A stretch of 64,000 nucleotides of DNA, taken from Paenibacillus sabuli (lineage in GTDB: Bacteria; Bacillota; Bacilli; Paenibacillales; Paenibacillaceae). The position numbers and the translations under genes are program-made. The stretch spans positions 1-64,000 of the forward strand of contig NZ_JACXIZ010000009.1 of assembly GCF_014705605.1 (NCBI RefSeq), written 5' to 3'. Positions 53,196 through 61,844 of this stretch are shown piece by piece. The notes under the pieces are model-generated. The model searched no databases. It was not told the DNA's origin and saw nothing but the letters and a program-made list of their open reading frames with translations. Within the stretch, counting starts at the first letter, position 1, and each line of letters starts with the position of its first letter.

Positions 53196-55028
53196 TTATT
53201 CGAGTTCCGCGCGCAACTGCACGATATGCTCCGGCCGTCCGCTGACGAGCAGCTTGTCCCCCATTAATAGATTGGTGTTGCCGTGCGGGATCAGATAGGA
53301 GTCGGAGCGGTAAATTCTTAGAATCAATACATTCTGCAGCATCGGCAGATCGCGCAGCAGGACATGGTCGTAGCTGCCGTTGCCAAGCACGATCTCGCCA
53401 GTGCTGTCGTTGTCGTGCGTGAACAGCTTGACCATGCTCGGCTGCTCAATCAGCGCGCGCAGCAGCGTCCGCGAGGCATGCAGCGTCGAGAAGACCGTGA
53501 ACCCCTCGTGATGCAGCCGCTCGTACTTGGCCGGGTCCTCGGCCCGCACGACGATCCGCTCGCGCCCGCGCGAAAGCGCCTCGTGCGCCAGCGAGATGTT
53601 GGTCGCATCCTCCGCCGTGCCCAGCACGACGATATCCGACTCGAACAGGCCTTCTTCGTCCAGCACCTGCGTGTCCAGCGAGGCGACCAACTGCAGCGTA
53701 TCGCCGGTCAGCAAAGGCTTGTCCTCCTCCTCCCGCGGGCGGCTGGCGGTATAGAGGCGGACGTCGTAGCCATGCTGCTTGAGATCGTTGACAATCGGCA
53801 GCGTCGTGTGATTGGCGCCGACGATGCCGATCGTCGTCGGCTTGCGCTCCAGCTTGGGGAAGACCTTGTTGAACAGTACCGGGAACACGACGCAGCTGAT
53901 GACCGCGACGAGAATCAACGAGCCGTAGATGGAATCGTCAATGAGCCCCAGCTCCAATGCGATGGAGGCGGCAGCAATGACCAAGCTGAGCGTCGAGGAG
54001 AGCAAAAGCCCCGAGCCGAGCACCTGCGACCGGGCATACCAGCGCGAGAGCAGCAGCACCGGGAGCATTTTGGAGAGAAAAATAAACCCCAGGAGCACGG
54101 GAATGAACAGCAGCGTCTTCCAGTCCGACAGCAGGCTCCAAAGCTCCATCCGCACGCCGATCATCACGAAGAAGATCGGAATCAAAAACCCGTAGCCGAA
54201 CGAGTCAAGCTGGTGCACAAATGTCTTGGACGGCCCAAGCAGCGACACAATCGCGCCCGCCAGAAATGCGCCCAATATATTCTCCACGCCCAGCCCCTCC
54301 GACATCACGACGAAAAGCAGCATCAGTGCGAACGCCGCCCGCATGCCGAGCTGAACGGTCGTGCCCTGATTGAACAGACGGATCATATTCGGAACGGCAA
54401 AGCGCTTGATCAGCAAATAAATGACGGCCACGACGACAAAAAAGAGCAGCAACAGCAGCATGCGGGACAAGCTGTGCGACTGGATGCTCGTGTAGACCGC
54501 CAGCAGAATCATCGTCACGAAATCCGAAATGACGGTGACAAGCAGCAGCGTCTGCCCAAGCTCCGTATCCAGCAGCTTCTTCTCCTTGAGCACCGGGACG
54601 ACCACGCCGAGCGAGATAGTAGCGATAATGATTGTCATCAGATACGGATCCTCCGCCAAATGCATCTGGACCAGTCCGAGCGACAACACATAAGACAGCG
54701 CCAGAATGCCTGCAAACAGCAGGAGCGACACCGTCAGCGGCTTCGGCGCGTTGTTTTTGCCGCCGCTTTTTTTCGTAAACGCTTGGAAGTCGATTTCGAG
54801 GCCGCTCAAAAACATCAAATAGATGAATCCGAACAGCGACAGCAGCTCCAGCCAGGAGTCCTCGGTAATGAGATTGAAGCCGCTGTGACCCAGCGCCAGA
54901 CCGGCAATAATCTCGGCCACCACCACGGGAAGGGCGCGAATCTTGAAATGGTGAAGCACAATGGGAATCAGGAACGCGACGATTACGACGATCATCAACG
55001 ACATCAACGAACTGGAGCCGTGGTCCAT
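53196..55028 (-). CDS. CPA2 family cation/proton antiporter with RCK (TrkA) domains
   Basis: A 610-aa protein. The N-terminal Na+/H+-exchanger domain has about 12 helices (1-385). A TrkA-N nucleotide-binding domain begins IGIVGANHTTLPIVNDLKQHGYDV (about 400) with a VVLGTAEDATNISLAHEA switch region, and a TrkA-C domain closes it (LLMGDKLLVSGRPEHIVQL). It resembles KefB/GerN/YhaU-type K+ or Na+/H+ antiporters gated by nucleotides. GGAGG lies before ATG 55028. It is not in an obvious operon. The ion is not decided by sequence. Confidence 0.92.
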   Translation of the reverse strand: MDHGSSSLMSLMIVVIVAFLIPIVLHHFKIRALPVVVAEIIAGLALGHSGFNLITEDSWLELLSLFGFIYLMFLSGLEIDFQAFTKKSGGKNNAPKPLTVSLLLFAGILALSYVLSLGLVQMHLAEDPYLMTIIIATISLGVVVPVLKEKKLLDTELGQTLLLVTVISDFVTMILLAVYTSIQSHSLSRMLLLLLFFVVVAVIYLLIKRFAVPNMIRLFNQGTTVQLGMRAAFALMLLFVVMSEGLGVENILGAFLAGAIVSLLGPSKTFVHQLDSFGYGFLIPIFFVMIGVRMELWSLLSDWKTLLFIPVLLGFIFLSKMLPVLLLSRWYARSQVLGSGLLLSSTLSLVIAAASIALELGLIDDSIYGSLILVAVISCVVFPVLFNKVFPKLERKPTTIGIVGANHTTLPIVNDLKQHGYDVRLYTASRPREEEDKPLLTGDTLQLVASLDTQVLDEEGLFESDIVVLGTAEDATNISLAHEALSRGRERIVVRAEDPAKYERLHHEGFTVFSTLHASRTLLRALIEQPSMVKLFTHDNDSTGEIVLGNGSYDHVLLRDLPMLQNVLILRIYRSDSYLIPHGNTNLLMGDKLLVSGRPEHIVQLRAELE

Positions 55029-55112
55029 GGCCTCTCTTTACCTCCTCGTACAAGGCGCATTTCGATGAAGCCCACTATAGCAGGAACCGGGACCCAGTTC
55101 AACAATAAAAAT

Positions 55113-55147
55113 AAAAAAGCAGCCTGTCGGCTTGCGCCGCGGCTGCT
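55113..55147 (-). terminator. Terminator after the 70-aa gene
   Basis: AGCAGCC/GGCTGCT stem followed by TTTTTTATTTTTATT on the minus strand, 14 bp after the stop codon at 55161. Confidence 0.85.
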
Positions 55148-55160
55148 GGTAAGATACATA

Positions 55161-55373
55161 CTAGTTTAACATTTGATACGGAATCGGATCCTGCTTGCGC
55201 GTCTGCTCGATCCCATAGTTGACGCTGAGCGCTTCGTTCAGCTTGCGGCGCGCATCGACCTCGACGCGGTGATTGTTGTAGAACTTGATGCCTGCAAGCG
55301 CCATTACTTCCTTGACCGTCAATTCGACCGTAACCGTGCTGTCACCTTGCGGAATTTTGACCGTCGTATTCAT
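55161..55373 (-). CDS. Small conserved-looking hypothetical protein
   Basis: A 70-aa soluble protein not assigned to a named family. The first half is beta-rich (TTVKIPQGDSTVTVELTVKEV); the second contains ALAGIKFYNNHRVEVDARRKL and a polar tail. AGGTG stands 7 nt before ATG 55373, and a strong terminator follows, so it is a genuine single-gene transcript. No signal peptide or membrane helix is present. Confidence 0.75.
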   Translation of the reverse strand: MNTTVKIPQGDSTVTVELTVKEVMALAGIKFYNNHRVEVDARRKLNEALSVNYGIEQTRKQDPIPYQMLN

Positions 55374-55664
55374 GACTCATCACCTCGCAATTAAAGTAAC
55401 CACTGCATTTCCAGTGGAGCCAAGAGCTGAAACGAGTGATAAAACGAAGCATCGATGTTGGAAATTCATTGATTTGGCTTGGTTTTAATATAACACATCA
55501 TGTAAGGTGTGGCAAGAGAAAAATCACATTTTCTCAAATATTTTTTCCAGCTCCGCGACGGATTATTCCGACCGCTCGCTTGGCGCTTGGTCTCCTTTGC
55601 AGTACAATAAAGGAATGCACTGGTGCGGTGCGACGCACCGCACATCCGATCTGGAGGGAAGTCC

Positions 55665-56639
55665 ATGACGCGATTGATCGAACCGGAGGCGTACGCAGCG
55701 CAATCGTCTCCGGTCATGTGGGATACGAAACGCTTCCATACCTGGAACTACGAAATGCGTCAAGCGTTCGGAGGCAAGGTGTTCAAGGTGATGCTCGACG
55801 CCGGCTTTACCTGTCCCAATCGCGACGGCTCCATCGCCGCGGGCGGCTGCACCTTCTGCAGCGCCCGCGGCTCGGGCGACTTCGCCGGCAGCCGGCGCGA
55901 CGATCTGGTCACGCAATTCAACACCGTGCGCGACCGCCAGCACCGCAAATGGCCGCACGCGCAGTACATCGGTTATTTCCAGGCCTATACGAACACCTAC
56001 GCCCCGCTGGAGACGCTGCGCGATTACTACGAGACCGTCCTGCGGCAGCCCGGCGTCGTCGGGCTCTCGATCGCGACGCGTCCCGACTGTCTGCCGGACG
56101 AGGTCGTCGACTATCTGGCCGAGCTGAACAGCCGCACCTATCTGTGGGTGGAGATGGGACTGCAGACCGTGCATGAATCGACCTCGCAGCTCATCAACCG
56201 CGCCCACGACACGCAGTGCTATCGCGATGCGGTCGCCCGTCTGCGGGCGCGCGGCATCCGGGTATGCGCTCATATCATCTACGGCCTGCCGCAGGAGACG
56301 CACGCGATGATGCTCGACACCGGGCGCGCGGTCGCCCGCATGGACGTGCAGGGCATCAAGATCCACCTGCTGCATCTGATGCGCAAGACGCCGATGGTCA
56401 AGCAATACGAAGCCGGTCTGCTGCGCTTCCTGGAAAGAGACGAGTATGTAGCGCTCGTCTGCGACACGCTCGAGCTGCTCCCGCCGGAGATGATTGTGCA
56501 TCGTCTCACCGGCGATGCCCCGCGCGACCTGCTGCTCGGGCCGACGTGGAGCCTGCGCAAGTGGGACGTGCTCAATGCGATCGACGCCGAGCTCGTCCGT
56601 CGCGACACGTGGCAGGGCCGGCTGTGGGAGGACGGCTAG
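55665..56639 (+). CDS. TIGR01212 family radical SAM protein (YtqA-like)
   Basis: A 324-aa radical SAM enzyme. The iron-sulfur cysteines are Cys50, Cys62 and Cys65 in GFTCPNRDGSIAAGGCTFC, the long-spaced form found in the YtqA/Elp3-like family. Further motifs are GLSIATRPDCLPDEV and LWVEMGLQTVHESTSQLINR, with a C-terminal region after 260. Function is unknown; RNA modification is suspected for the group. GGAGGG precedes ATG 55665. It is 1 bp upstream of a methyltransferase gene, the same pair as ytqA-ytqB in Bacillus subtilis. Confidence 0.9.
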   Translation: MTRLIEPEAYAAQSSPVMWDTKRFHTWNYEMRQAFGGKVFKVMLDAGFTCPNRDGSIAAGGCTFCSARGSGDFAGSRRDDLVTQFNTVRDRQHRKWPHAQYIGYFQAYTNTYAPLETLRDYYETVLRQPGVVGLSIATRPDCLPDEVVDYLAELNSRTYLWVEMGLQTVHESTSQLINRAHDTQCYRDAVARLRARGIRVCAHIIYGLPQETHAMMLDTGRAVARMDVQGIKIHLLHLMRKTPMVKQYEAGLLRFLERDEYVALVCDTLELLPPEMIVHRLTGDAPRDLLLGPTWSLRKWDVLNAIDAELVRRDTWQGRLWEDG

Positions 56640-56640
56640 C

Positions 56641-57234
56641 ATGGGCTTCCCCTCCGTCCTCGCCGCGGCGCGCGCCTGGGTCGCCCCGCGCCTGCAGCCG
56701 GGCGACGCGGCGATTGACGCCACGGCGGGCGGCGGCGTGGACACGTTGTTCCTCGCGGAGGCCGTCGGCGCGCGCGGCACCGTGTTCGCCTTCGACATTC
56801 AGCCCGGTGCGCTCGCGCTGACCGCGGCACGGCTGGAGCGGGCCTATGCAGGCCGCTCGGACAAGCCGGCAGTCCATCTGCTGCTGCAGAGTCACGACGC
56901 GATGCGCGAGGCCATCCCGCAGACGCTGCACGGCAGCGTCGCAGCCGCGATGTTCAATCTCGGCTACCTCCCGGGCGCCGATACGGACAAGCGGATTATC
57001 ACGACCGCCGCTTCGACGCTCGCCGCTATGGAGGCGGCGCTCGACCTGCTGCGGCCAGACGGCGCCATTGCGGCGGTGCTGTATCCCGGCCATGCCGGCG
57101 GAGACAGCGAAGCGGAAGCCGTGCTAGACTGGGCGAGCGGCCTGCCGGGCGAGCGGGCGCAGAGCGTCTGCTACCGAATGCTCCAGAAGCCCGGCGCCCC
57201 CATTGCCGTCGGCATCGTCAAGCGCAGCCGTTAG
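56641..57234 (+). CDS. Class I SAM-dependent methyltransferase (YtqB-like, rRNA methylase family)
   Basis: A 197-aa methyltransferase. The SAM-binding motif I is DAAIDATAGGGVDTLFLAEAVG (about 22-43), followed by VFAFDIQPGALALTAARL and AAAMFNLGYLPGADTD, typical of the YtqB group; B. subtilis MnmM (YtqB) methylates the tRNA wobble modification mnm5s2U. It starts one base after the stop of the radical SAM gene, using GGGAGG inside it, so the two are translated together. A tRNA-modifying role is the best guess. Confidence 0.88.
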   Translation: MGFPSVLAAARAWVAPRLQPGDAAIDATAGGGVDTLFLAEAVGARGTVFAFDIQPGALALTAARLERAYAGRSDKPAVHLLLQSHDAMREAIPQTLHGSVAAAMFNLGYLPGADTDKRIITTAASTLAAMEAALDLLRPDGAIAAVLYPGHAGGDSEAEAVLDWASGLPGERAQSVCYRMLQKPGAPIAVGIVKRSR

Positions 57235-57240
57235 CGAGCA

Positions 57241-57582
57241 GCGGGGCTGACAGGCGGGGCGAATGTGGGAATGCGTATGGCGGCCGCTGCAGAGATGCGT
57301 GTGACGGCAATGGGCAGCGCGGTTGCGTATGGCGGGACTCGCAGACATGGCGAATGCGGGCATGCGTATGGCGGCCGCTGCGCGGGATGCGTATCGCGGC
57401 GATGGGCAGCACGGCCGGGACTGGTCGTTGCTAGCCGGGTTGCGCGTGTCTCGTCCATTTGCTCGGAGCAGGCTGGGGACGGTCGCGAAAGCTCGTCTTC
57501 CTGTACCTAACGGACATTTTTGTCCGTTACCAATTTCAAGACAAGATGCGCAGATCCGCCTATGCGCCAATGCTTCCTTCAT
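57241..57582. repeat. Decayed repeats and a TAACGGACA palindrome
   Basis: GCGTATGGCGGCCGCTGC occurs near 57274 and 57365, with related GCGTATGGCGGGAC between. TAACGGACA-TTTT-TGTCCGTTA, a perfect 9-bp stem, lies at 57508-57529; its arm is the TAACGGACA word of other repeats in this window. No gene is seen. Confidence 0.6.
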
Positions 57583-57681
57583 CAGCATCATGTAGTGAAT
57601 ACGAAACATTCTGACGCGAACCTCCAGCACCATGTAGTAAATACAAAGCATTCTGACATGAACATCCAGCATCCATGAAGT
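57583..57681. repeat. 42-bp tandem repeat in front of manA
   Basis: CAGCATCATGTAGTGAATAC at 57583 and CAGCACCATGTAGTAAATAC at 57625, then a partial CAGCATCCATGAAGT at 57667: exact 42-bp steps, 2.4 copies. The array ends about 50 bp before the manA start and so overlaps its promoter or leader. Confidence 0.8.
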
Positions 57682-57731
57682 CAACACATCGTATTCATGC
57701 AGACGAAATGAATAAGACAGGAGCGAGCACA

Positions 57732-58706
57732 ATGAGCATTAAACCTTATCCGCTGCAATTCAAGCCGGAAATGAAAGAACGGGTGTGGGGCGGCCGGGCG
57801 CTGGAGCGCTTTGGGCTGGAGCTGCCTCCGGGCGCGATCGGCGAAGGCTGGATGATCGGCGATCACCCCAACGGCACGACCAAGGTTATGAACGGCGAAC
57901 TCGCCGGACTCGGCCTCGACGAGGTCCGGGCGCAGTACGGTGCGGAGCTGTTCGGCAGCCGCGGCCATCGGCCGGACGGCGGGCGCTTCCCATTGCTGAT
58001 CAAGCTGCTGGATTGCAACGACGACCTCTCCATTCAGGTGCATCCGACAGACAGCTACGCCAAGCTGCCCCCGGGCGAGCTCGGCAAGACGGAGATGTGG
58101 TACATCGTGGACGCCAAGCCCGGCGCGACGATCATCTACGGCCTCAAGGACGGAGTCGACCGCGCCGCGCTGGAGGCCGCGATCGCGGAGGGGCGCATCA
58201 TGGACGCTCTGCAAGAGGTGCCGGTCAAAACCGGCGACGCCTTCTATATTCCGGCCGGGACGGTGCATGCGCTGCGCGCAGGCGTCGTCGTCGCCGAAAT
58301 TCAGCAGAATTCGGACACCACCTACCGGCTCTACGATTACAATCGTCCGGGACTGGACGGCAAGCCGCGCGAGCTGCACATCGAGGATTCCCTCAACGTC
58401 ATGGCCTACGAGGGCGCCGGCGCGACCCGAACCGATACGAGCAGCGCGGTCGCGGGCGAATGGCTGGAGATTGCCCGTTCGCCGTATTTCGTCGTCGAGA
58501 AGGGCGTCGTCGAGCAGCCGTGGCCGCTTGAGACGCGACCGGAGAGCTTCGTCATTCTCGTCGTCGCCGCCGGCCGCGGCGAGCTCGCTTGGGACGGCGG
58601 CCGCCAGCCGGTCGAGGCCGGGCAGTGCTTCCTGCTCCCCGCCAACCTCGGCGCTTACACGCTGAGCGGCGCCATGACCGTCCTGCGCAGCGAGCTGCCG
58701 CAGTAG
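57732..58706 (+). CDS. manA: Mannose-6-phosphate isomerase, class I
   Basis: A 324-aa type I phosphomannose isomerase, interconverting mannose 6-phosphate and fructose 6-phosphate with zinc. The cupin zinc ligands are visible: Gln102 and His104 in SIQVHPTDSYA, Glu121 in GKTEMWY, and His179 in IPAGTVHAL. The length fits the short Firmicutes form. AGGAGCGAG precedes ATG 57732; the open frame before it is the 42-bp repeat. A strong terminator follows. Confidence 0.95.
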   Translation: MSIKPYPLQFKPEMKERVWGGRALERFGLELPPGAIGEGWMIGDHPNGTTKVMNGELAGLGLDEVRAQYGAELFGSRGHRPDGGRFPLLIKLLDCNDDLSIQVHPTDSYAKLPPGELGKTEMWYIVDAKPGATIIYGLKDGVDRAALEAAIAEGRIMDALQEVPVKTGDAFYIPAGTVHALRAGVVVAEIQQNSDTTYRLYDYNRPGLDGKPRELHIEDSLNVMAYEGAGATRTDTSSAVAGEWLEIARSPYFVVEKGVVEQPWPLETRPESFVILVVAAGRGELAWDGGRQPVEAGQCFLLPANLGAYTLSGAMTVLRSELPQ

Positions 58707-58782
58707 TTCTCGAGCATCGTACTGACACGCTGACGCGTTCAAAATGCGGGCATTTCCCGGCATGTGTTTCGTATTACGACAA

Positions 58783-58813
58783 GAGCGTGGCCAACCGGCC
58801 ACGCCCTTTTTAT
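58783..58813 (+). terminator. Terminator after manA
   Basis: GCGTGGCC-AACC-GGCCACGC, an 8-bp perfect stem followed by CCTTTTTATT on the plus strand. It also abuts the stop of the convergent regulator gene. Confidence 0.85.
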
Positions 58814-59262
58814 TCCTGTTTATATTTATCCTTCAGAATGCCCGAGGCGATCCCGGCCCCCACCATAAGAATCAATGGACCGAAGTTCCACAAGAAGCTG
58901 CCCCCGTAAAGCGAGACGTCCAGCGAGGTGGTTTTGGTAAGCAACAAGACAATTAACTTAAAAACGAGTAGACCAACGCCAATCAAAAATACAAAATCAA
59001 TCGTCATTTTTATTTTGGGATAGGCCAGTTGTTTGCTATCCCTGATGACCTGTTTCGTCAATGCATCATCACTCCTCAGCAGTTCATCGATTGTAAGCTG
59101 GAACAAATCGCTGATTTTCATAATGATTTCAATGCTCGGGTAATTCTGATTGTTCTCCCACTTCGATACCGATTGACGACTGACAAACAGCTTTTCAGCG
59201 AGTTCTTCTTGAGACCAGCCCTTCTTATCGCGTTCGGCTTTTAGCTTTTCACCAAAAATCAT
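58810..59262 (-). CDS. Xre-type helix-turn-helix regulator with two membrane helices
   Basis: A 150-aa protein. An N-terminal HTH_3 domain, MIFGEKLKAERDKKGWSQEEL through VSRQSVSKWENNQNYPSIE, is followed by a linker and two C-terminal membrane helices (about 86-108 and about 122-142). Such membrane-tethered Xre proteins are common in Firmicutes, with unknown signals. ATG 59262 matches the family start; ATG 59298 has a better GGGAG ribosome binding site and would add 12 residues. Its codon use is visibly more AT-rich than its neighbours, which may mean recent transfer. Confidence 0.8.
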   Translation of the reverse strand: MIFGEKLKAERDKKGWSQEELAEKLFVSRQSVSKWENNQNYPSIEIIMKISDLFQLTIDELLRSDDALTKQVIRDSKQLAYPKIKMTIDFVFLIGVGLLVFKLIVLLLTKTTSLDVSLYGGSFLWNFGPLILMVGAGIASGILKDKYKQE

Positions 59263-59372
59263 TCCAGCAACTGCCTTTCTTAAACAAGATGTGTTCATTA
59301 TGATACGACTCCCTTCAATCGTAAAGCACAAATGCGTTGCATCCGGACGCAACCCCGGGTTGCGCGACGCAT

Positions 59373-59556
59373 CTAACGGTTGCCACAGCGGTTAATTAGC
59401 CCAAAAAAGTGCCGATTGAGTTGTAACGGTTGCCACAGGTCTTATTTTCTTGAATTCAATCAAAAAAACGCGATCGAAGCCAAATAAGCGCTGTGGCAAC
59501 CGCTAGACTAGAAATCGCCTGAAATCGATCGAAATAAGCGCGCTGGCAACCGTTAG
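59373..59556. repeat. Two direct and two inverted copies of a 50-bp repeat
   Basis: CTAACGGTTGCCACAGCG at 59373 and GTAACGGTTGCCACAGGT at 59423 (50 bp apart) face AAATAAGCGCTGTGGCAACC ending near 59501 and AAATAAGCGCGCTGGCAACC ending near 59551 (again 50 bp apart) on the other strand. Each unit pairs the TAACGGTTGCCA word with a GCGCTTATTT core. The gap 59263-59870 otherwise holds the regulator's promoter side and a terminator. Confidence 0.85.
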
Positions 59557-59754
59557 CGTTGCAGAGTCCGTTTGCCCACTTGGTAATTATCGGTCTTAGG
59601 ATATTTCGTGAAGGATCCTTGGCCGGATCATTCGCTGCACAAGATTTTCGCCTGAAAAGTAGTAAGCCGGTCTGGTGAGATTTGTCGGTTTGGCGAGAGT
59701 TTTCGGAGCGTTTTTCGGAGCGTTTTTGGTAAGCATAGTTGTTGGATGATTCCT

Positions 59755-59797
59755 AAAAAAACAGGCGCTTCGGGCATCCCCCGGCGCCTGTTTTTTA
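59755..59797. terminator. Bidirectional terminator after the dehydrogenase operon
   Basis: AAAAAACAGGCGC/GCGCCTGTTTTTT, a 13-bp arm pair with a 15-nt loop. T-runs lie on both strands, 74 bp past the last gene of the minus-strand operon. Confidence 0.85.
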
Positions 59798-59870
59798 TTC
59801 TTTTTTGCTCGGCTATTCGTCTGCTCTACACCGCGCTATCCTTCTGATTGCTACTCTCCTGCCCGCCCCT

Positions 59871-60890
59871 CTATTCCAACGCAACCTCCGCACCGCGGCG
59901 GGCGCTCTCGTAGATGCCCTCGATCAGCGCGACGCTGGCCCGTCCGGCGTGGCCGTCGACGGCCGGACGGCCGCCCTGCTCCAGCTCCGTCAGCAGATCG
60001 GCGAGCTGCAGCCGGTGATACTGGTGGCTGATGCTGAGCGGATCAGCCGTACCGCCGTAGTGCCCGCTCGAGTCCGCAGCCGGCTCGGGGATGTCCGGCA
60101 CGGACCAATGCACGATGTCGGGTCCCGCCAGCTTGACGGCGCCGCGCTCGCCGTACAGCGCGAGCCCGGCGGCAAAGCCGGGCTTCATCGCAGTCGAGGC
60201 CAGGATCGTGCCGAGCGCGCCGCTCTCAAACGTCACAATTGCGCTGCCGATGTCCTCCGCCTCCATCCGGTGGGCCAGCGTCGCCGTCTTGCCGATGACG
60301 CTGCGCGCCGGCCCCGCCAGCCACAGCAGCAGGTCGATCGAATGGATGCCCTGATTCATCAGCGCCCCGCCGTCCTCGGCCAGTGTGCCGCGCCACGGCG
60401 CGCTGTCGTAATAAGCCTGATCGCGGTAGAACGGCACCGACACCTCCGCCATCAGCAGCCGCCCGAGCGCGCCCTCGTCCAGCAGACGCTTGATCGCCTG
60501 ATGCTGTGGCTCGTACCGGCGCTGGGAGATCACCGCGAGCGTGCGCCCGCGCCGCTCGGCCTCCTCGATCATGCGCGCCGCTTCGGCGGCCCGCATGGCC
60601 ATCGGCTTCTCCACGAGCAGGTGCTTGCCCGCGCGCAGCACGTCCATGCCCAGCTCGGCATGACTGCCGCTCGACGTCGCCACGATGACCAGCTCCAGAT
60701 CCTCGCGCGCCAACAGCTCCTCATGGCTGCTGGCCCATTCGCAGCCCTCGCGCTCCGCGAGCGCCCGCGCCTTGTCCGGCGTTCGGCTTGCGACTGCGGT
60801 CAGCCGCGCATTGGGCAGCTCGTCGATCGCCCGCACGTGAAATTCTGCGATCCCGCCGCAGCCAATCAATCCGATGTTCCATCTCTTCAC
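59871..60890 (-). CDS. Gfo/Idh/MocA family oxidoreductase
   Basis: A 339-aa NAD(P)-dependent dehydrogenase. The Rossmann start is RWNIGLIGCGGIAEFHVRAI, the catalytic-region motif is LLVEKPMAM, and GALMNQGIHSIDLLLWLAG lies in the C-terminal domain. GTG 60899 is in frame, but the AAAGGAG before it is only 1 nt away; GTG 60890 is spaced correctly. It is the last gene of the four-gene operon, 44 bp after the previous one. A sugar or cyclitol substrate is likely but unknown. Confidence 0.88.
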   Translation of the reverse strand: MKRWNIGLIGCGGIAEFHVRAIDELPNARLTAVASRTPDKARALAEREGCEWASSHEELLAREDLELVIVATSSGSHAELGMDVLRAGKHLLVEKPMAMRAAEAARMIEEAERRGRTLAVISQRRYEPQHQAIKRLLDEGALGRLLMAEVSVPFYRDQAYYDSAPWRGTLAEDGGALMNQGIHSIDLLLWLAGPARSVIGKTATLAHRMEAEDIGSAIVTFESGALGTILASTAMKPGFAAGLALYGERGAVKLAGPDIVHWSVPDIPEPAADSSGHYGGTADPLSISHQYHRLQLADLLTELEQGGRPAVDGHAGRASVALIEGIYESARRGAEVALE

Positions 60891-60934
60891 ACAGTTCACG
60901 CTCCTTTGCTTGGCAACCGCCGCCGGGCCGCAGA

Positions 60935-61837
60935 CTAGAGCCGGACCGGCTTGCCCGTCTCGCGGCTCTCATTGGCTGCTTCGATGAAGCGGACAATCGC
61001 CGCCGTCTGCTCCAGCGGCACGTCTGCCTTGCCCTGGCGGAACAGCGTCATGATTGACTCCAGCAGGCTGGCATAATAAGGCTTGCCGCCGCCGATCGTC
61101 ACGTGCCGCGTGCCTCCGGTGCGATGCAGCAATGCGCCGAAGGTGTTGTTGCCGCTGCGGTTGCCGCGCAGCGTGCCGAGCCGGCCGTCGGCCCAGCGCC
61201 CGACGACGAGCTCGTGCGATTCCTCGCGGACGGCCGTCACCTCGACGCAGGCCGCACCGAGCGCGGCGAACAGCAGCTCGGTCGTATGAATGCCGTACCA
61301 ATACAGCCCCGGCTGGGTCGGCTGCAGCGCCAGCGGGCCGTAGCTGTCGATGCCCGTCAGCTCGCCGTCGTCTGCGTCGCTCAGCGCCTCGGTGAATGTC
61401 TCCGCGTAGCGCAGCGACGAGCAGCTCATCAGGGGCACGCCGTGCTCCTCGGCCAGACGAAGAATCTGCGCCGCGTCCCTCGAGCTGACGGCGAACGGCT
61501 TGTCGATGAAGACCGGCTTGCCATAGCGCGCCAGCCGCTCGAACTGCTGCGGATGGACGCGCCCGTCCACCGAGGTCAGCAGCACGGCGTCGCACGCCTC
61601 GGCCACCGCCTCGATCCGATCTTCGATGCGTGCGCCGTAGCTGCGGATCTTGTCCGTGTAATCGGCGATGCGCGAGTAGCTGAGCTCAAAATCGTCCGAG
61701 CCGCCCGGATAGGCCGCCACGAGCTGTCCCCCCGGGACGTGATGCGGATTATCCGGATTGGCGAGCAGCTCCGCAAAGGCCGGAGCATGCGAGGTATCCA
61801 GGCCGACGAGGCCGATGCGCAAGGGTGCTTGATTCAA
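60935..61837 (-). CDS. Gfo/Idh/MocA family oxidoreductase (TTG start)
   Basis: A 300-aa, shorter and more divergent family member. The N-terminus LRIGLVGLDTSHAPAFAELL lacks the usual GxGxxG loop and instead has a GLDTSH segment seen in a subgroup of this family. The catalytic-region motif IDKPFAV keeps the Lys-Pro. The start is TTG 61837, 10 nt after GGAG. It follows the isomerase gene by 7 bp. Whether it binds NAD(P) normally is open because of the changed loop. Confidence 0.82.
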   Translation of the reverse strand: MNQAPLRIGLVGLDTSHAPAFAELLANPDNPHHVPGGQLVAAYPGGSDDFELSYSRIADYTDKIRSYGARIEDRIEAVAEACDAVLLTSVDGRVHPQQFERLARYGKPVFIDKPFAVSSRDAAQILRLAEEHGVPLMSCSSLRYAETFTEALSDADDGELTGIDSYGPLALQPTQPGLYWYGIHTTELLFAALGAACVEVTAVREESHELVVGRWADGRLGTLRGNRSGNNTFGALLHRTGGTRHVTIGGGKPYYASLLESIMTLFRQGKADVPLEQTAAIVRFIEAANESRETGKPVRL

Positions 61838-61844
61838 TGGATCG

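Noticed and set aside
53364-55169. A 601-codon open frame opposite the antiporter gene
   Set aside because: Antisense to a complete CPA2/RCK protein; its product is Gln/His/Arg-rich with no domain.
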